Numbered from the stretch's first letter, positions 26,651 through 36,598 are shown. The stretch: DNA of 64,000 nt from Melioribacteraceae bacterium (GCA_016342755.1 JAEINS010000019.1:1-64000); one strand, 5' to 3'. Notes: generated by a model from the letters alone, not told the origin. Translations and numbers: made by a program.

Positions 26651-28177
26651 ATGAAATTTAATAAACTTATGGGAACATTTGCACTTGTGTTAATCGGTGT
26701 TATTTTTGGTGCGGTATTAGTTTCCAACTTTGGATGGGTAAGACCAAGCTCTGCCGAGGTTCAAATTGGTTCGGATAAAGCGCCGGTAAAAACTGTTAAT
26801 ATAGATGCTGTTAATTTTAACAATGCTTTTATTGAAGTAGCTGAAAAAGTTAACCCTTCTATAGTTCAGATAAAAGTTGTTACAACAAGAAAAATGGAAA
26901 ATCCTCATAAAGACATGGAATTTTTCTTCCCGTTCAAATTTAAAGATAACATGCCGCAGCAGCAAGTTGGCGGCGGCAGCGGAATTTTAATTTCGAATGA
27001 GGGATATATTCTTACTAATAATCACGTTGTTGAAAATGCGGACGATGTTGAAGTTACTTTGCATGACAAAAGAAAATTTGATGCTAAAGTTATTGGTACA
27101 GATCCTATGACAGATTTAGCAGTAATTAAAATTGAAGGTGATAATTTAGTAGTTGCGCATTTAGGTAATTCAGACGATGCTAAAATTGGACAGTGGGTAA
27201 TGGCAGTTGGTAATCCTCTTTCATTTGCTTCAACTGTAACAGCCGGTATTATTAGTGCTAAAAACAGAAGTCTAAATATAATTCAGGGTAAAGACGGCTA
27301 TTCGGGAATTGAAAATTTCATCCAGACTGATGCGGCAATTAATCCTGGAAACAGCGGTGGCGCTTTAGTTGATTTAACCGGATCGGTAATAGGAATAAAC
27401 ACCGCAATTGCTACTAACGGAATGCAGAGCAGTTATATTGGTTATGGATTTGCAATTCCTATGAACCTGGCAAAAGCAGTGGCAGAAGACTTAATTGAGA
27501 ATGGTTCAGTTAGACGCGGTTATATAGGAGTTCTTTTAGGTGAAGTTACAGACGCAATAGCAAAATATCATGGATTTGATACACCTAAAGGTATTTTATT
27601 TAATAGTATTATGGAAGACGGCGCGGCTGCAGAAGCCGATATTAAAGATGGCGATATTCTATTAGAAATTGATGATCGTGAAATCAATTCAATTGGTGAT
27701 CTTCAAAGTTACGTTGCGAGCCAAAGAGCCGGTGATGAAGTTAAATTGAAGCTTTTCCGTGACGGTGAGGAGATAGTTAGAAAAGTAGTTCTTAAAGCCA
27801 GAGATGATGAAAAATCTCCATCAATTGCGGCAGATAAAAAAGAAAATAAATCTGAAGATAGTAGTAAACTGAAAGTAAAAGAGTACGAGAAACTTGGAAT
27901 GACAGTTAAAAACTTAACTGACGAACAAAAAGAAAAATTCGACTTAAAATACGGAATACTAGTATCCGATGTAAAAATGTATGGAAATGCCTACGATCAA
28001 AGATTATTAAAAGGCACAATTATTCTTGAAGTTGATAAAATAGAAGTTGCGGCAGTTGGTGATTTCGACGAAATAATTGAGGCAAAAAAAGGTAAATCAA
28101 TATTAATGAGAGTTGTTGATATTGATAATGAGGGGAATCAGAGAAAAAGATTTATTGGCTTAGATATACCGGAATAA
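26651..28177 (+). CDS. HtrA/DegP-like periplasmic serine protease (Do family)
   Basis: The 508-residue envelope protease or chaperone has an N-terminal hydrophobic anchor or signal (about 8-28) and a trypsin-like domain with the triad His125 (NNHVVEN), Asp155 (TDLAVIKI) and Ser235 (GNSGGAL). Two PDZ domains follow: GYIGVLLGEV onwards (about 295-390) and a second at about 415-505. A charged Lys/Glu/Ser-rich linker near residues 395-415 separates them. It would degrade or refold misfolded exported proteins. GGAGG lies just before the ATG. A terminator follows the stop. Confidence 0.94.
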   Translation: MKFNKLMGTFALVLIGVIFGAVLVSNFGWVRPSSAEVQIGSDKAPVKTVNIDAVNFNNAFIEVAEKVNPSIVQIKVVTTRKMENPHKDMEFFFPFKFKDNMPQQQVGGGSGILISNEGYILTNNHVVENADDVEVTLHDKRKFDAKVIGTDPMTDLAVIKIEGDNLVVAHLGNSDDAKIGQWVMAVGNPLSFASTVTAGIISAKNRSLNIIQGKDGYSGIENFIQTDAAINPGNSGGALVDLTGSVIGINTAIATNGMQSSYIGYGFAIPMNLAKAVAEDLIENGSVRRGYIGVLLGEVTDAIAKYHGFDTPKGILFNSIMEDGAAAEADIKDGDILLEIDDREINSIGDLQSYVASQRAGDEVKLKLFRDGEEIVRKVVLKARDDEKSPSIAADKKENKSEDSSKLKVKEYEKLGMTVKNLTDEQKEKFDLKYGILVSDVKMYGNAYDQRLLKGTIILEVDKIEVAAVGDFDEIIEAKKGKSILMRVVDIDNEGNQRKRFIGLDIPE

Positions 28178-28201
28178 TTAATTATTGAAATTAAAATTAC
28201 A

Positions 28202-28232
28202 AAAGCGTCTAAATTATTTAGGCGCTTTTTTT
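28202..28232 (+). terminator. Terminator of the HtrA gene
   Basis: The stem aaagcgtctaaa / tttaggcgcttt (one wobble pair) with a three-base loop is followed by T residues. A TATATTTG element (28232-28239), which could serve as the -7 box for aroC, begins at its end. Confidence 0.87.
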
Positions 28233-28269
28233 ATATTTGCATATTCATTTAAACTTTATTGGTACTTTT

Positions 28270-29484
28270 ATGATTAGATATTTAACTTCTGGAGAATCAC
28301 ACGGGAAAGCCTTAACAACAATTATCGAGGGATTTCCATCAAATTTGAAAATTGAAAATGAATATATAAATACTCATTTAAAAAGGAGGCAAATGGGCTA
28401 CGGCCGCGGTGCAAGAATGAAAATGGAACCTGATACTGCCGAAATAATTTCGGGTATTAGATTTCAAAAAACACTTGGCTCACCAATTTGCCTAAGAATT
28501 GATAATAAGGATTGGGAAAACTGGACTGATATAATGACTTCCGGCAAACCTAAAGAGAAGCCTGAGAAAATAACCATTCCCCGTCCCGGACACGCTGATT
28601 TAGTTGGTGTTTCCAAATATAATTTTGACGACATACGAAATTCCATTGATAGATCGAGCGCCAGAGAAACTGCTGCCAGAGTAGCCGCATGTACAATGGC
28701 TCGCAGGCTTTTAGAAGAATTTGGAATTTCAGTTGGCAGTTTTGTTGAAAGTATTGGCGGTATTTATCCTGCAAGAAATTATTCGAAAAAACTTTTTGAT
28801 AATAGTTTAGATAAGGATTTTAAAGGCTGGGATCTTTCAGATAAATCAGATAAAAGTGATGTTCGTGTATTTGAGAAATCACAAGAAGAAAAGATCATAA
28901 AAAAAATACAATTGGCAAAAAAGAAAGGTGATACACTGGGCGGAACTTTTTATACAGTCGCAACCGGTGTCCCATTAGGTCTTGGAAGTTTTGTTCACTT
29001 CGATAGAAAGTTAAGTGCCGCGATAGCCAGAGATATTATGTCTATAAACGCTGTTAAGGGTGTTGAAATTGGAAAAGGCTTTGATACCGCTGAACAGTTT
29101 GGTTCTGTTTCGCACGATGAAATCTGTAATGATGAAAATGGAATTAGCCGCAGATCAAACAGAGCCGGCGGAATTGAAGGCGGAATAAGCACAGGGCTGC
29201 CAATTATTGTTAGAACTGCAATGAAACCTATTGCCACACTTATGTCGCCAATTGGAACTGTAGATTTAAAAAGTATGGACGAGATGGAATCGAGACGTGA
29301 ACGCAGTGATTTTGTTGCTGTTCCTGCATGTGCTGTTATAAGTGAAGCTGTTTTAAGCTGGACTTTAGCGGAATTTTTCATCGAAAAATTTGGCGGTGAT
29401 TCGATTGAAGAGATGAAGGATAATTATAAAAATTATGTTAACAAGTTAAAGAAAAGAGTATCAAAAAATTTTAATGTAAAGTAA
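28270..29484 (+). CDS. aroC: Chorismate synthase
   Basis: This enzyme makes chorismate from EPSP with reduced FMN, the last step of the shikimate pathway. The protein of about 404 residues starts with the invariant IRYLTSGESHGKAL. It continues with GYGRGARMKME (FMN and phosphate contacts), RPGHADLVGVSKY, the DIRNSIDRSSARETAARVA motif and the ISTGLPI region. The ATG at 28270 gives the family N-terminus; the upstream TTG at 28237 would add an unusual extension. The next gene begins 9 bp after the stop. Confidence 0.96.
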   Translation: MIRYLTSGESHGKALTTIIEGFPSNLKIENEYINTHLKRRQMGYGRGARMKMEPDTAEIISGIRFQKTLGSPICLRIDNKDWENWTDIMTSGKPKEKPEKITIPRPGHADLVGVSKYNFDDIRNSIDRSSARETAARVAACTMARRLLEEFGISVGSFVESIGGIYPARNYSKKLFDNSLDKDFKGWDLSDKSDKSDVRVFEKSQEEKIIKKIQLAKKKGDTLGGTFYTVATGVPLGLGSFVHFDRKLSAAIARDIMSINAVKGVEIGKGFDTAEQFGSVSHDEICNDENGISRRSNRAGGIEGGISTGLPIIVRTAMKPIATLMSPIGTVDLKSMDEMESRRERSDFVAVPACAVISEAVLSWTLAEFFIEKFGGDSIEEMKDNYKNYVNKLKKRVSKNFNVK

Positions 29485-29493
29485 GAGATCTAA

Positions 29494-30138
29494 ATGTTAA
29501 ATATAAAGAAATTTGTTTTCAGTGCTTTTGCTGAAAATACATACGTTTTATGGGACGATGTGTCAAATGAAACTGCTATAATTGATCCGGGTTGTAATGA
29601 TAAAAATGAAGAAGATATTTTAAGCAATTATATAGAAGAAAACAACTTATCAGTTAAATATATTTTAATTACTCATTGCCATATCGATCATATCTTTGGA
29701 AATAAATTTGTAAAAGAAAAATATAATTGTCCATTACTTGTTCCGGAGAAAGATGAATATTTAATGGATTTGATGATTGATGTTGCTAAAGGTTATGGTG
29801 TTAATTTTACAGCTTCGCCTAAAGCTGACGGATATCTTTCTGAAAACGAAATCTTAAAATTAGGTGATGAGGAAATTAAAATCCTTTCAACCCCGGGTCA
29901 TTCACCAGGCGAAGTCTGTTTATATTCCGAGAAAAATAAAATATGTATTACCGGCGATGTTCTTTTTAAAGAAAGTATTGGAAGAACAGATCTCTGGGAA
30001 GGAAATTTAGATACACTTATAGAATCAATTAAAACGAAACTTCTTACATTACCGGGCGATACAAAGATTTATCCTGGTCATGGAGAAGCCAGTACAATTG
30101 AGATGGAAATTTTGAATAATCCTTTCTTAAAAAGATAA
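29494..30138 (+). CDS. MBL-fold hydrolase, glyoxalase II-like
   Basis: The 214-residue protein has metal ligands T60-H61-C-H63-I-D65-H66, then TPGHSPGE, the GDVLF segment with the bridging Asp and a final YPGHGEAS. This is the order found in hydroxyacylglutathione-hydrolase-like small MBL proteins. The C-terminal substrate domain of true glyoxalase II is missing. It may hydrolyse a thioester or a related compound, but the substrate is unknown. It is likely co-transcribed with aroC. Confidence 0.88.
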   Translation: MLNIKKFVFSAFAENTYVLWDDVSNETAIIDPGCNDKNEEDILSNYIEENNLSVKYILITHCHIDHIFGNKFVKEKYNCPLLVPEKDEYLMDLMIDVAKGYGVNFTASPKADGYLSENEILKLGDEEIKILSTPGHSPGEVCLYSEKNKICITGDVLFKESIGRTDLWEGNLDTLIESIKTKLLTLPGDTKIYPGHGEASTIEMEILNNPFLKR

Positions 30139-30323
30139 AATTTAGCACTTTAATTAATAATTTTTCTTTCGAAAGTAACCTTGGAACAAAATCTATAAAT
30201 TAGTATTTAGGTTTTCAACGGTAAAGAAAACAAGGGGTTACAAGTTTTATATAAATTAAAACTTGATAATATTTGTGTAACACGTTAAATTGTATAAACA
30301 TTTTTTGGAGTATAAGAGTTTAG

Positions 30324-33098
30324 ATGAAATATAAATTTTTAGCAGTTTTAAGTTTGTTACTTATTTCCTCATGTTCAGTTTTTGAAAATTTCAGTAATAA
30401 TACCCCTTCAATACAGCAGGATTCGGTTGCTGTAATTGAAACTTCAGTTATTGTAAATAATTTTCTTGAAGATGCAAGGCAGTGTTATGTACTTGCTCTT
30501 AATCATAAGAATAAGGGAAATATTGATGAAGCATTAAATAATTTTGATGAGGCTTTATCGTATATAAACCGGTTAAGTTATTTTACCGGAATTGACGAGA
30601 ACGTTTCCTACATTGAACTTGAAGGCGCAATTGTTGAAGACTATCAGGATTTTATTGATACTCTTGAAGAACTTCCAGAAAATGCCTCTAATTTTGCGCT
30701 TGAAAAATGGATGGATAAAAATATTCCTGAAATTCAGATAGATAATGAAGAAGAAATAAGTGAAGAAACAGATTCTTCCGATGTGATTGTTGTAGGTGAT
30801 TTTAAGTTAGAAATAAACAGACACGTTGAAAGATATATTGAAGCTTATACCGGAAAATATAGAAAAACAATGAGAAACTGGCTTAGCCGTTCCGGAAAAT
30901 ACTTTCCGATGATGGCCAAAATTTTTGCTGAAGAAAATGTTCCCCAGCAATTAATATTTTTAAGTATGCCGGAAAGCGGATTAAATCCTCATGCAAGATC
31001 CTGGGCAAGAGCCGTGGGTTTGTGGCAGTTTATTAAAAGTACCGGTCGTTATTATGATTTAAAAACAGATTTCTATATTGATGAAAGAAGAGATCCTGAA
31101 AAAGCCACAAGAGCCGCCGCCCAACACTTAAGAGATCTTTATACAACTTATGGAAGCTGGTACAACGCTTTAGCCACTTATAACTGTAGTCCGGCCAGAG
31201 TTAAACGCTCCATGAGATATGCCGGCAGTAATGATTTTTGGAAATACAGAAGATATCTTCCGAGAGAAACCAGAAATTATGTTCCTCAATATATTGCTGT
31301 TACTTTAATTGCTACCCAGCTAGAAAAATATGGTTTTGCGGATATTAAATATGAAAAGCCGTACGAGTATAAAATACATAAGATTAATGAAGGAATTGAT
31401 CTAAATGTTTTAGCAAAATGCGCGGGCATATCTTATAATACATTGAAGGACATGAACCCGGAAATTATTCAGCATCATACACCAAGAAACTATGCCGGGG
31501 GGTATCCGCTTAAAGTTCCAGCAAAAAACTATGACGCTTTTGTTGAAAATCTTGAAAGTATTCCGGCTGAAGCAAAACTTCAGTATGTAATTCATACAGT
31601 TAGAAAAGGTGAAACACTTTCCGGGATTGCCCAAAAATATAAAGTGCAATTATCTAATCTGGCTAAGTTCAATAATATATCACTAAGAACTAAAATACAT
31701 CCAAAACGGGAATTAAAAATACCTACATCAAACTTTAAGAATATAAATTTTGAGTTAAGTACCGATATCATTGCTGCATCGGAAGATGAAAATTATACAA
31801 CCGAAGCTCCTTATCAATTTAAGCTTACTACTGAAACAGATGATACTGAATTGTTGAAAATATATAGAGAGCAATCTGGTGAAAATACGGAAGTTATAAT
31901 TCCGGAAGGGAAAATAGCGGTTGATTATAAAGTTAAACGTTTTGATAAACTTGTAGATATAGCACAAATGTTTGATGTAAGAACTTCTGACTTAAGAAAC
32001 TGGAACGGATTGCCTTATACATCGTATGTGAAAATTGGGCAGGTGTTAAAGATTTATGTTGAAGAAGAAAAGAAAGAATATTACGCTACAATTGATGAGT
32101 TATCGAGAGGCGATAAGTTAAAGATACTTTATGCTTCATCAGAAGGCTCATGGATTACTCACAAGATTAGAAGTGGCGAAACGCTTGGTCATATTGCCAT
32201 GAAATATGGTGTTAGAGTTAGTCAGCTAAAAAAATGGAATAATCTTAACACCAGCAGGATTTATAAAGGCAAAAAGATTAGAATATTTGCCGGTTCTGGA
32301 AGCGGTTTAGCGGCATCGGGTTCTGAAAGCACTTCATCCGATGTTCCGGCAAATGGGAAATATAAAGTCAGAAGCGGAGATTCATTAGAAAAGATTGCTA
32401 AGAAGTTTGGAACAACTATCAGCAATTTAAAGGAATTGAATAATTTAACGTCTAATAAAATTATTGCTGGCAAAACTCTGGCTGTTACAAATAAAACAAA
32501 GTCTGTTGCATCAGCCGATAATTCTGCAAACAGTAATGCTTTTAAGTATAAAATTAAACGCGGCGATACAATTAGCGAAATTGCTGAAAATTATAAAGTT
32601 TCAACAAAAAATCTGAGAGCCTGGAACAATCTTAAAGGGAATAATATTGTAGTTGGTAAAACTTTAACTATTTATTCTAATATTGAAGAAGATACAAATG
32701 TTGAAAATAATTCCCCAAGAAATGAAGTTGTAAAAGCTGATACAAAAGTTGAAACAACGGATGCCGATGAAATTTCATATACGGTTAAAAAGAATGATAC
32801 TCTTGGTCATATAGCTGAATTATACAATATTAGAGCTAGAGATATTCGCAGATGGAACGGTATTAGAGGAAGTAATATAAAAGTCGGACAAAGATTAAAA
32901 ATTTATCCAAATAAAAAATCCTCGAACAATACAATTACCGCCGATGTAAAAATTCACAGAGTTCAGAGTGGAGATTCTTTAATCTTAATAGCAAAAAAAT
33001 ATAAAGTCAGAGTTTCTGAAATTAAAGAGTGGAACGATCTTAAAAGTAATAAGATAAGAATCGGACAAAAAATTAGGATTTTGAAAAATCAGATATAA
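30324..33098 (+). CDS. MltD-type lytic transglycosylase lipoprotein with seven LysM repeats
   Basis: The 924-residue protein cleaves peptidoglycan glycan strands. It has a lipoprotein signal with lipobox ISSC (Cys17). An acidic linker follows, then an SLT catalytic domain at about 200-330 with catalytic Glu217 in MPESGLNP and the GLWQFIKSTG and YNALATYNCSP motifs. A degenerate LysM-like segment (about 350-405) precedes seven LysM modules starting near residues 420, 533, 609, 678, 739, 817 and 875. Most have the GDTL-type core and an NN-L-x(5)-I-x-x-G-x-x-L end. MltD usually has one to four LysMs, so this copy is expanded. The linkers are Ser/Asn-rich. Confidence 0.93.
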   Translation: MKYKFLAVLSLLLISSCSVFENFSNNTPSIQQDSVAVIETSVIVNNFLEDARQCYVLALNHKNKGNIDEALNNFDEALSYINRLSYFTGIDENVSYIELEGAIVEDYQDFIDTLEELPENASNFALEKWMDKNIPEIQIDNEEEISEETDSSDVIVVGDFKLEINRHVERYIEAYTGKYRKTMRNWLSRSGKYFPMMAKIFAEENVPQQLIFLSMPESGLNPHARSWARAVGLWQFIKSTGRYYDLKTDFYIDERRDPEKATRAAAQHLRDLYTTYGSWYNALATYNCSPARVKRSMRYAGSNDFWKYRRYLPRETRNYVPQYIAVTLIATQLEKYGFADIKYEKPYEYKIHKINEGIDLNVLAKCAGISYNTLKDMNPEIIQHHTPRNYAGGYPLKVPAKNYDAFVENLESIPAEAKLQYVIHTVRKGETLSGIAQKYKVQLSNLAKFNNISLRTKIHPKRELKIPTSNFKNINFELSTDIIAASEDENYTTEAPYQFKLTTETDDTELLKIYREQSGENTEVIIPEGKIAVDYKVKRFDKLVDIAQMFDVRTSDLRNWNGLPYTSYVKIGQVLKIYVEEEKKEYYATIDELSRGDKLKILYASSEGSWITHKIRSGETLGHIAMKYGVRVSQLKKWNNLNTSRIYKGKKIRIFAGSGSGLAASGSESTSSDVPANGKYKVRSGDSLEKIAKKFGTTISNLKELNNLTSNKIIAGKTLAVTNKTKSVASADNSANSNAFKYKIKRGDTISEIAENYKVSTKNLRAWNNLKGNNIVVGKTLTIYSNIEEDTNVENNSPRNEVVKADTKVETTDADEISYTVKKNDTLGHIAELYNIRARDIRRWNGIRGSNIKVGQRLKIYPNKKSSNNTITADVKIHRVQSGDSLILIAKKYKVRVSEIKEWNDLKSNKIRIGQKIRILKNQI

Positions 33099-33122
33099 TA
33101 GCTAAGTTACATATCTAAATTA

Positions 33123-33247
33123 TGCCGTAGGGGTGCTTCTTTGTGAGGCTGAGAATATACCCTTGAACCTGATCCGGATAATACCGGCGTAGGAAAACGA
33201 ATCTAATTTGTTATTGCCGTTTTCCTTTTTTGGAGAAACGGCTTTTT
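33123..33247 (+). promoter_or_regulatory. TPP riboswitch (THI element) with attenuator
   Basis: The core runs from about 33125 to 33199. It has the conserved taggggtgc, ggctgaga, acccttgaacctgat and the final ataccggcgtagga segments. Downstream, gccgttttcc (33216-33225) pairs with ggagaaacggc (33232-33242) and is followed by T residues, forming a terminator. The element's own 3' end, ggaaaacg (33192-33199), is perfectly complementary to cgttttcc (33218-33225), which is the terminator's 5' arm. This is a textbook antiterminator switch: with TPP bound the terminator forms and the thiamin-uptake operon is turned off. Confidence 0.96.
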
Positions 33248-33272
33248 ACTTTTAAACAAATTGGAGAAAAAA

Positions 33273-35777
33273 ATGAGAAAAATTGTTTTATTATTGGTGT
33301 TGTTTAGTTCGTATCTAATTGCGCAAAATAAGTCTATAAACGGATTTGTTTTAGATGCAATGGATAATCATCCGCTGCAATATGCAAATGTTTATTTAGA
33401 GAAAGAGGGGATTGGTGTTTCTACAAATAAGAATGGCCAATTTATTTTAGAGGGCAAAATTGAAAACAATGATATTTTAACAATTAGTTTTGTTGGATAT
33501 GAATCGGACAAAATCTTAGTAAGTGATTTCCTTTCGTCCGGTAATAATGAAATTAAATTGCGAAGTAAAGTTATTTCTAGTCAGACTGTTTTAATAGAAG
33601 CTTCATTTGGCAAAGACCGAGTTTCCAAACCTAACACGGCAAATGTTACCCGCAGACAGATTGAAAAAAATTATGTTAAGCAGGAAGTCCCGGAATATTT
33701 GAGTTATTTCCCATCAACATCATTTTATTCCGAAGGCGGAACAAACATTGGCTACAATTATTTAAGTATCCGCGGATTTGACCAGAGAAGAATTTCAGTT
33801 GCTGTAAACGGTATTCCCCAGAATGATCCTGAAGATAATAATTTATATTGGGTGAACTTACCCGGTCTATTAAATAACACAGAACTTATTCAGGTACAAA
33901 GAGGAGCCGGAGCCGGTGTAATAGGGTATCCTTCAATTGGCGGTGCTATAAACATTGTTACATCTAACTTTTCCGATAAACCGAAATTTGAACTAAGTAC
34001 TTTGTACGGATCATACAATACCAGAAAATACCGTGCTGCATTTTCAAGCGGTTTAATTGATAAAAAATATTCATTCTCAGTCGATGTATCACATTTAATG
34101 TCTGACGGATATAAAGATGAAAACTGGATGAATGCAAAGTCATATCATATTTCGGCGGTCCGTTATGATGAAAATCTTACATCACAAATAAACATTTACG
34201 GCGGTCCGTTTGAAGACGGATTAGTTTATACAGGAATTGCAAAATTTGCCGTTAAGGATAAAGATTTAAGAAAAAAGAACTATTCGTACTGGACTCAGCA
34301 AAATGGCGAATATACATGGACAACACCAAGAAAACCGGAAGAAAAAGAAGCGTTTTCGCAGCCGCATTATGAATTATTAAATGAATACAAGGTTAATGAT
34401 GATCTTAAATTTAATTCAGCATTATTTTTAGTATTTGGCGATGGCTATTTTGATTATGATGGTTCATGGACAATATGGGAAAATGATTATTATAGACTTA
34501 ACCAGAATGGTTACGGCGAGGATCAGATTCCCCAGAATGCAATTATAAGAGCAATGGTTGAAAATACACAATTTGGCTGGATACCAAGGATGAGCTGGAA
34601 TCATGGTAACGGACAGTTTATTGCGGGATTAGAATTAAGAAAACATCGTTCAGTTCATTGGGGAAGTATTCAGTACGCGGAGAATCTGCCTTCTGGTGTC
34701 GATCAGGAATATAAATATTATTATTACAAAGGCGGAAAAGATATAATAAACTTTTTTGTGAATGAGAATTATGAGTTAAATGAAAAACTTTCAGTTTTAG
34801 CAGAAGCTCAAATAGCTTATCATAACTATAAAATTTTTGATGAAAAATATGTGGGCAATGAATTTGATATTGATGGCTTATACTTAAATCCTAAATTTGG
34901 TATAAACTATAAAGTTAATGAAACAATTAATTCGTTTATAACCGCTGCTTATATTACCCGTGAGCCACGGTTGAAAAATTATTATGATGCGGCGGAATCA
35001 AGCGGAGGTGCGGTTCCCCAGTTTAATAAAAACAATGACGGAACATTTGATTTTGAAGATCCGTTAGTTAAGCCTGAAAGTATGCTGGATATTGAGCTTG
35101 GCGCGACTTTAACTAAAAAAGATTATAGTTTATCGGCTAATTTGTTTTATATGAACTTTAGTGATGAAATTGTAAAAAAAGGTCAGCTAGATAGATTTGG
35201 TCAGCCAATAACTGGTAATGTTGATAAAACAATTCATACTGGAATTGAGTTAAGTGGATCGGTTAAACTTGGTAAATATTTTACATTTATTGCTAATGGT
35301 ACTTATAGTAAAAATTATATTTCTGAAGGATCTGCTTACTTAAAATGGTATTCACCTATTCATGATGGTCCTGATGCACAAGGTGTAGAAATTGATCTTA
35401 AAGATAATGCAATTAGCGGATTTCCGGAATTAATGTTTAACGGAATCTTAAAGTTTGATTACGAAAACTTTTCATCTGAATTAACCGTAAAATATATGGG
35501 CGATTTTAGAAGCGATAATTATGATGATAAATTAACTTCAATACTTTCAAAATATCCCGGCATTATTGGTTATGACGACAACAAAGTTGATTCATATTTT
35601 GTTGTGAATTTCTATACCAGTTTTGAAATGAACTTGAACCCGGCTTTACAGAATGTTAAATTATTTGTTCAGGTAAATAACGTTTTAGATGAATTATATG
35701 CGGCTTATGCGGTAGGAGAAGAATTTTTCCCGGCTGCCGAAAGAAACATTAGTACTGGTATTCAGATAGGTTTATAA
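33273..35777 (+). CDS. TonB-dependent outer-membrane receptor, probably for thiamin
   Basis: The roughly 834-residue outer-membrane protein has a signal peptide ending SSYLIAQ. A carboxypeptidase-regulatory-like domain at about 20-105 includes ANVYLEKEGIGVSTNKNGQF. A TonB plug at about 115-235 has YLSIRGFDQRRISVAVNG and GGAINIVTS, and a 22-strand-type barrel runs to the end. GGAG six bases upstream favours ATG 33273 over TTG 33261. The gene lies directly behind a TPP riboswitch and is followed by thiamin pyrophosphokinase and a symporter, so thiamin or a thiamin derivative is the likely ligand. The family assignment is firm and the substrate is inference from context. Confidence 0.92.
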   Translation: MRKIVLLLVLFSSYLIAQNKSINGFVLDAMDNHPLQYANVYLEKEGIGVSTNKNGQFILEGKIENNDILTISFVGYESDKILVSDFLSSGNNEIKLRSKVISSQTVLIEASFGKDRVSKPNTANVTRRQIEKNYVKQEVPEYLSYFPSTSFYSEGGTNIGYNYLSIRGFDQRRISVAVNGIPQNDPEDNNLYWVNLPGLLNNTELIQVQRGAGAGVIGYPSIGGAINIVTSNFSDKPKFELSTLYGSYNTRKYRAAFSSGLIDKKYSFSVDVSHLMSDGYKDENWMNAKSYHISAVRYDENLTSQINIYGGPFEDGLVYTGIAKFAVKDKDLRKKNYSYWTQQNGEYTWTTPRKPEEKEAFSQPHYELLNEYKVNDDLKFNSALFLVFGDGYFDYDGSWTIWENDYYRLNQNGYGEDQIPQNAIIRAMVENTQFGWIPRMSWNHGNGQFIAGLELRKHRSVHWGSIQYAENLPSGVDQEYKYYYYKGGKDIINFFVNENYELNEKLSVLAEAQIAYHNYKIFDEKYVGNEFDIDGLYLNPKFGINYKVNETINSFITAAYITREPRLKNYYDAAESSGGAVPQFNKNNDGTFDFEDPLVKPESMLDIELGATLTKKDYSLSANLFYMNFSDEIVKKGQLDRFGQPITGNVDKTIHTGIELSGSVKLGKYFTFIANGTYSKNYISEGSAYLKWYSPIHDGPDAQGVEIDLKDNAISGFPELMFNGILKFDYENFSSELTVKYMGDFRSDNYDDKLTSILSKYPGIIGYDDNKVDSYFVVNFYTSFEMNLNPALQNVKLFVQVNNVLDELYAAYAVGEEFFPAAERNISTGIQIGL

Positions 35778-35795
35778 TTATTTAAAATTATGGTG

Positions 35796-35868
35796 TGCCA
35801 TTTCGAATTAGGAATGACTGAGAAATCTAAAAAAACAGATCTCTCACAAAAAGATGTTCGAGATGACA
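35796..35868. repeat. Imperfect long palindrome inside the thiamin operon
   Basis: The outer arms tgccatttcgaa and ttcgagatgaca pair at 10 of 12 positions, and the inner arms tgagaaatct and agatctctca at 9 of 10. It lies between the receptor and thiamin pyrophosphokinase genes. It resembles the TCATTTCGA...GAGAAATCT dispersed repeats I know from Bacteroidetes genomes. It may attenuate or stabilise the operon mRNA. Confidence 0.65.
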
Positions 35869-35935
35869 AACAAATATTTACAAACTTCCAAGGTTTTTAA
35901 ACCCTGAATGTTTGAAGAAAGAAACTGGATTATAT

Positions 35936-36598
35936 ATGAAAAAGTGCATTATACTTGCAAATGGTAAAACACCTAAGAAAAGTGTTATAAAGTATTTGGA
36001 AAGTATAGGATATAACACGCTTATCTGTGCAGATGGCGGTGCGGATTCCGCTTTTAAATTAAAATTAATCCCTGATTATATTATTGGGGATTTAGATTCT
36101 GTTTCAGAAAAAACATTAGAATATTATTCTGATAAATGCGAAATTATTAGATATGAAAGACAAAATGATACTGATGTTGAGAAGTGTCTGAAGTTTGCAA
36201 TAAAGAAGAAATTTAATGAAATTATTTTACTTGGTGCAACCGGCAACCGCTTAGATCATTCTTTTTGTAATCTTGGTATTGTACTTAAATTTTTTGAAAA
36301 AGTTAAAATCAGAATCATTCATGAAAAATCATATCTTGAAGCTGTTAAGGGGAAAATAGAATTTAACGCAGTTGCTAACGAAACTATCTCTCTTTATGGC
36401 TTTGATTCAGGAACAAAAATAAAATCATCCGGATTAAAATATCCCCTCAAAAATATATCGCTTCCGTTTGGAGAAAAAGAAAGCACTAGTAATGTTGCCA
36501 GTTCTGATAAAGTTAAACTTTCAATAAAAGGCGGAAAGATTTTTATAATTAGGGATTATAAAACTATGAGGGAAAATGGTTTCATTTGCGGTTCTTGA
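35936..36598 (+). CDS. thiN: Thiamin pyrophosphokinase
   Basis: This enzyme converts imported thiamin to TPP with ATP. The protein of about 220 residues has the family motifs ADGGADSAF (about 30-38), DYIIGDLDSVS, the RQNDTDVEKCL segment and GATGNRLDHSFCNLG. The C-terminal beta domain binds thiamin. The ATG at 35936 is preferred over TTG 35912 because the protein family begins with this Lys-Lys-Cys-Ile-Ile segment. Its 3' end overlaps the symporter gene by 23 bp. Its position under a TPP riboswitch supports the role directly. Confidence 0.92.
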   Translation: MKKCIILANGKTPKKSVIKYLESIGYNTLICADGGADSAFKLKLIPDYIIGDLDSVSEKTLEYYSDKCEIIRYERQNDTDVEKCLKFAIKKKFNEIILLGATGNRLDHSFCNLGIVLKFFEKVKIRIIHEKSYLEAVKGKIEFNAVANETISLYGFDSGTKIKSSGLKYPLKNISLPFGEKESTSNVASSDKVKLSIKGGKIFIIRDYKTMRENGFICGS

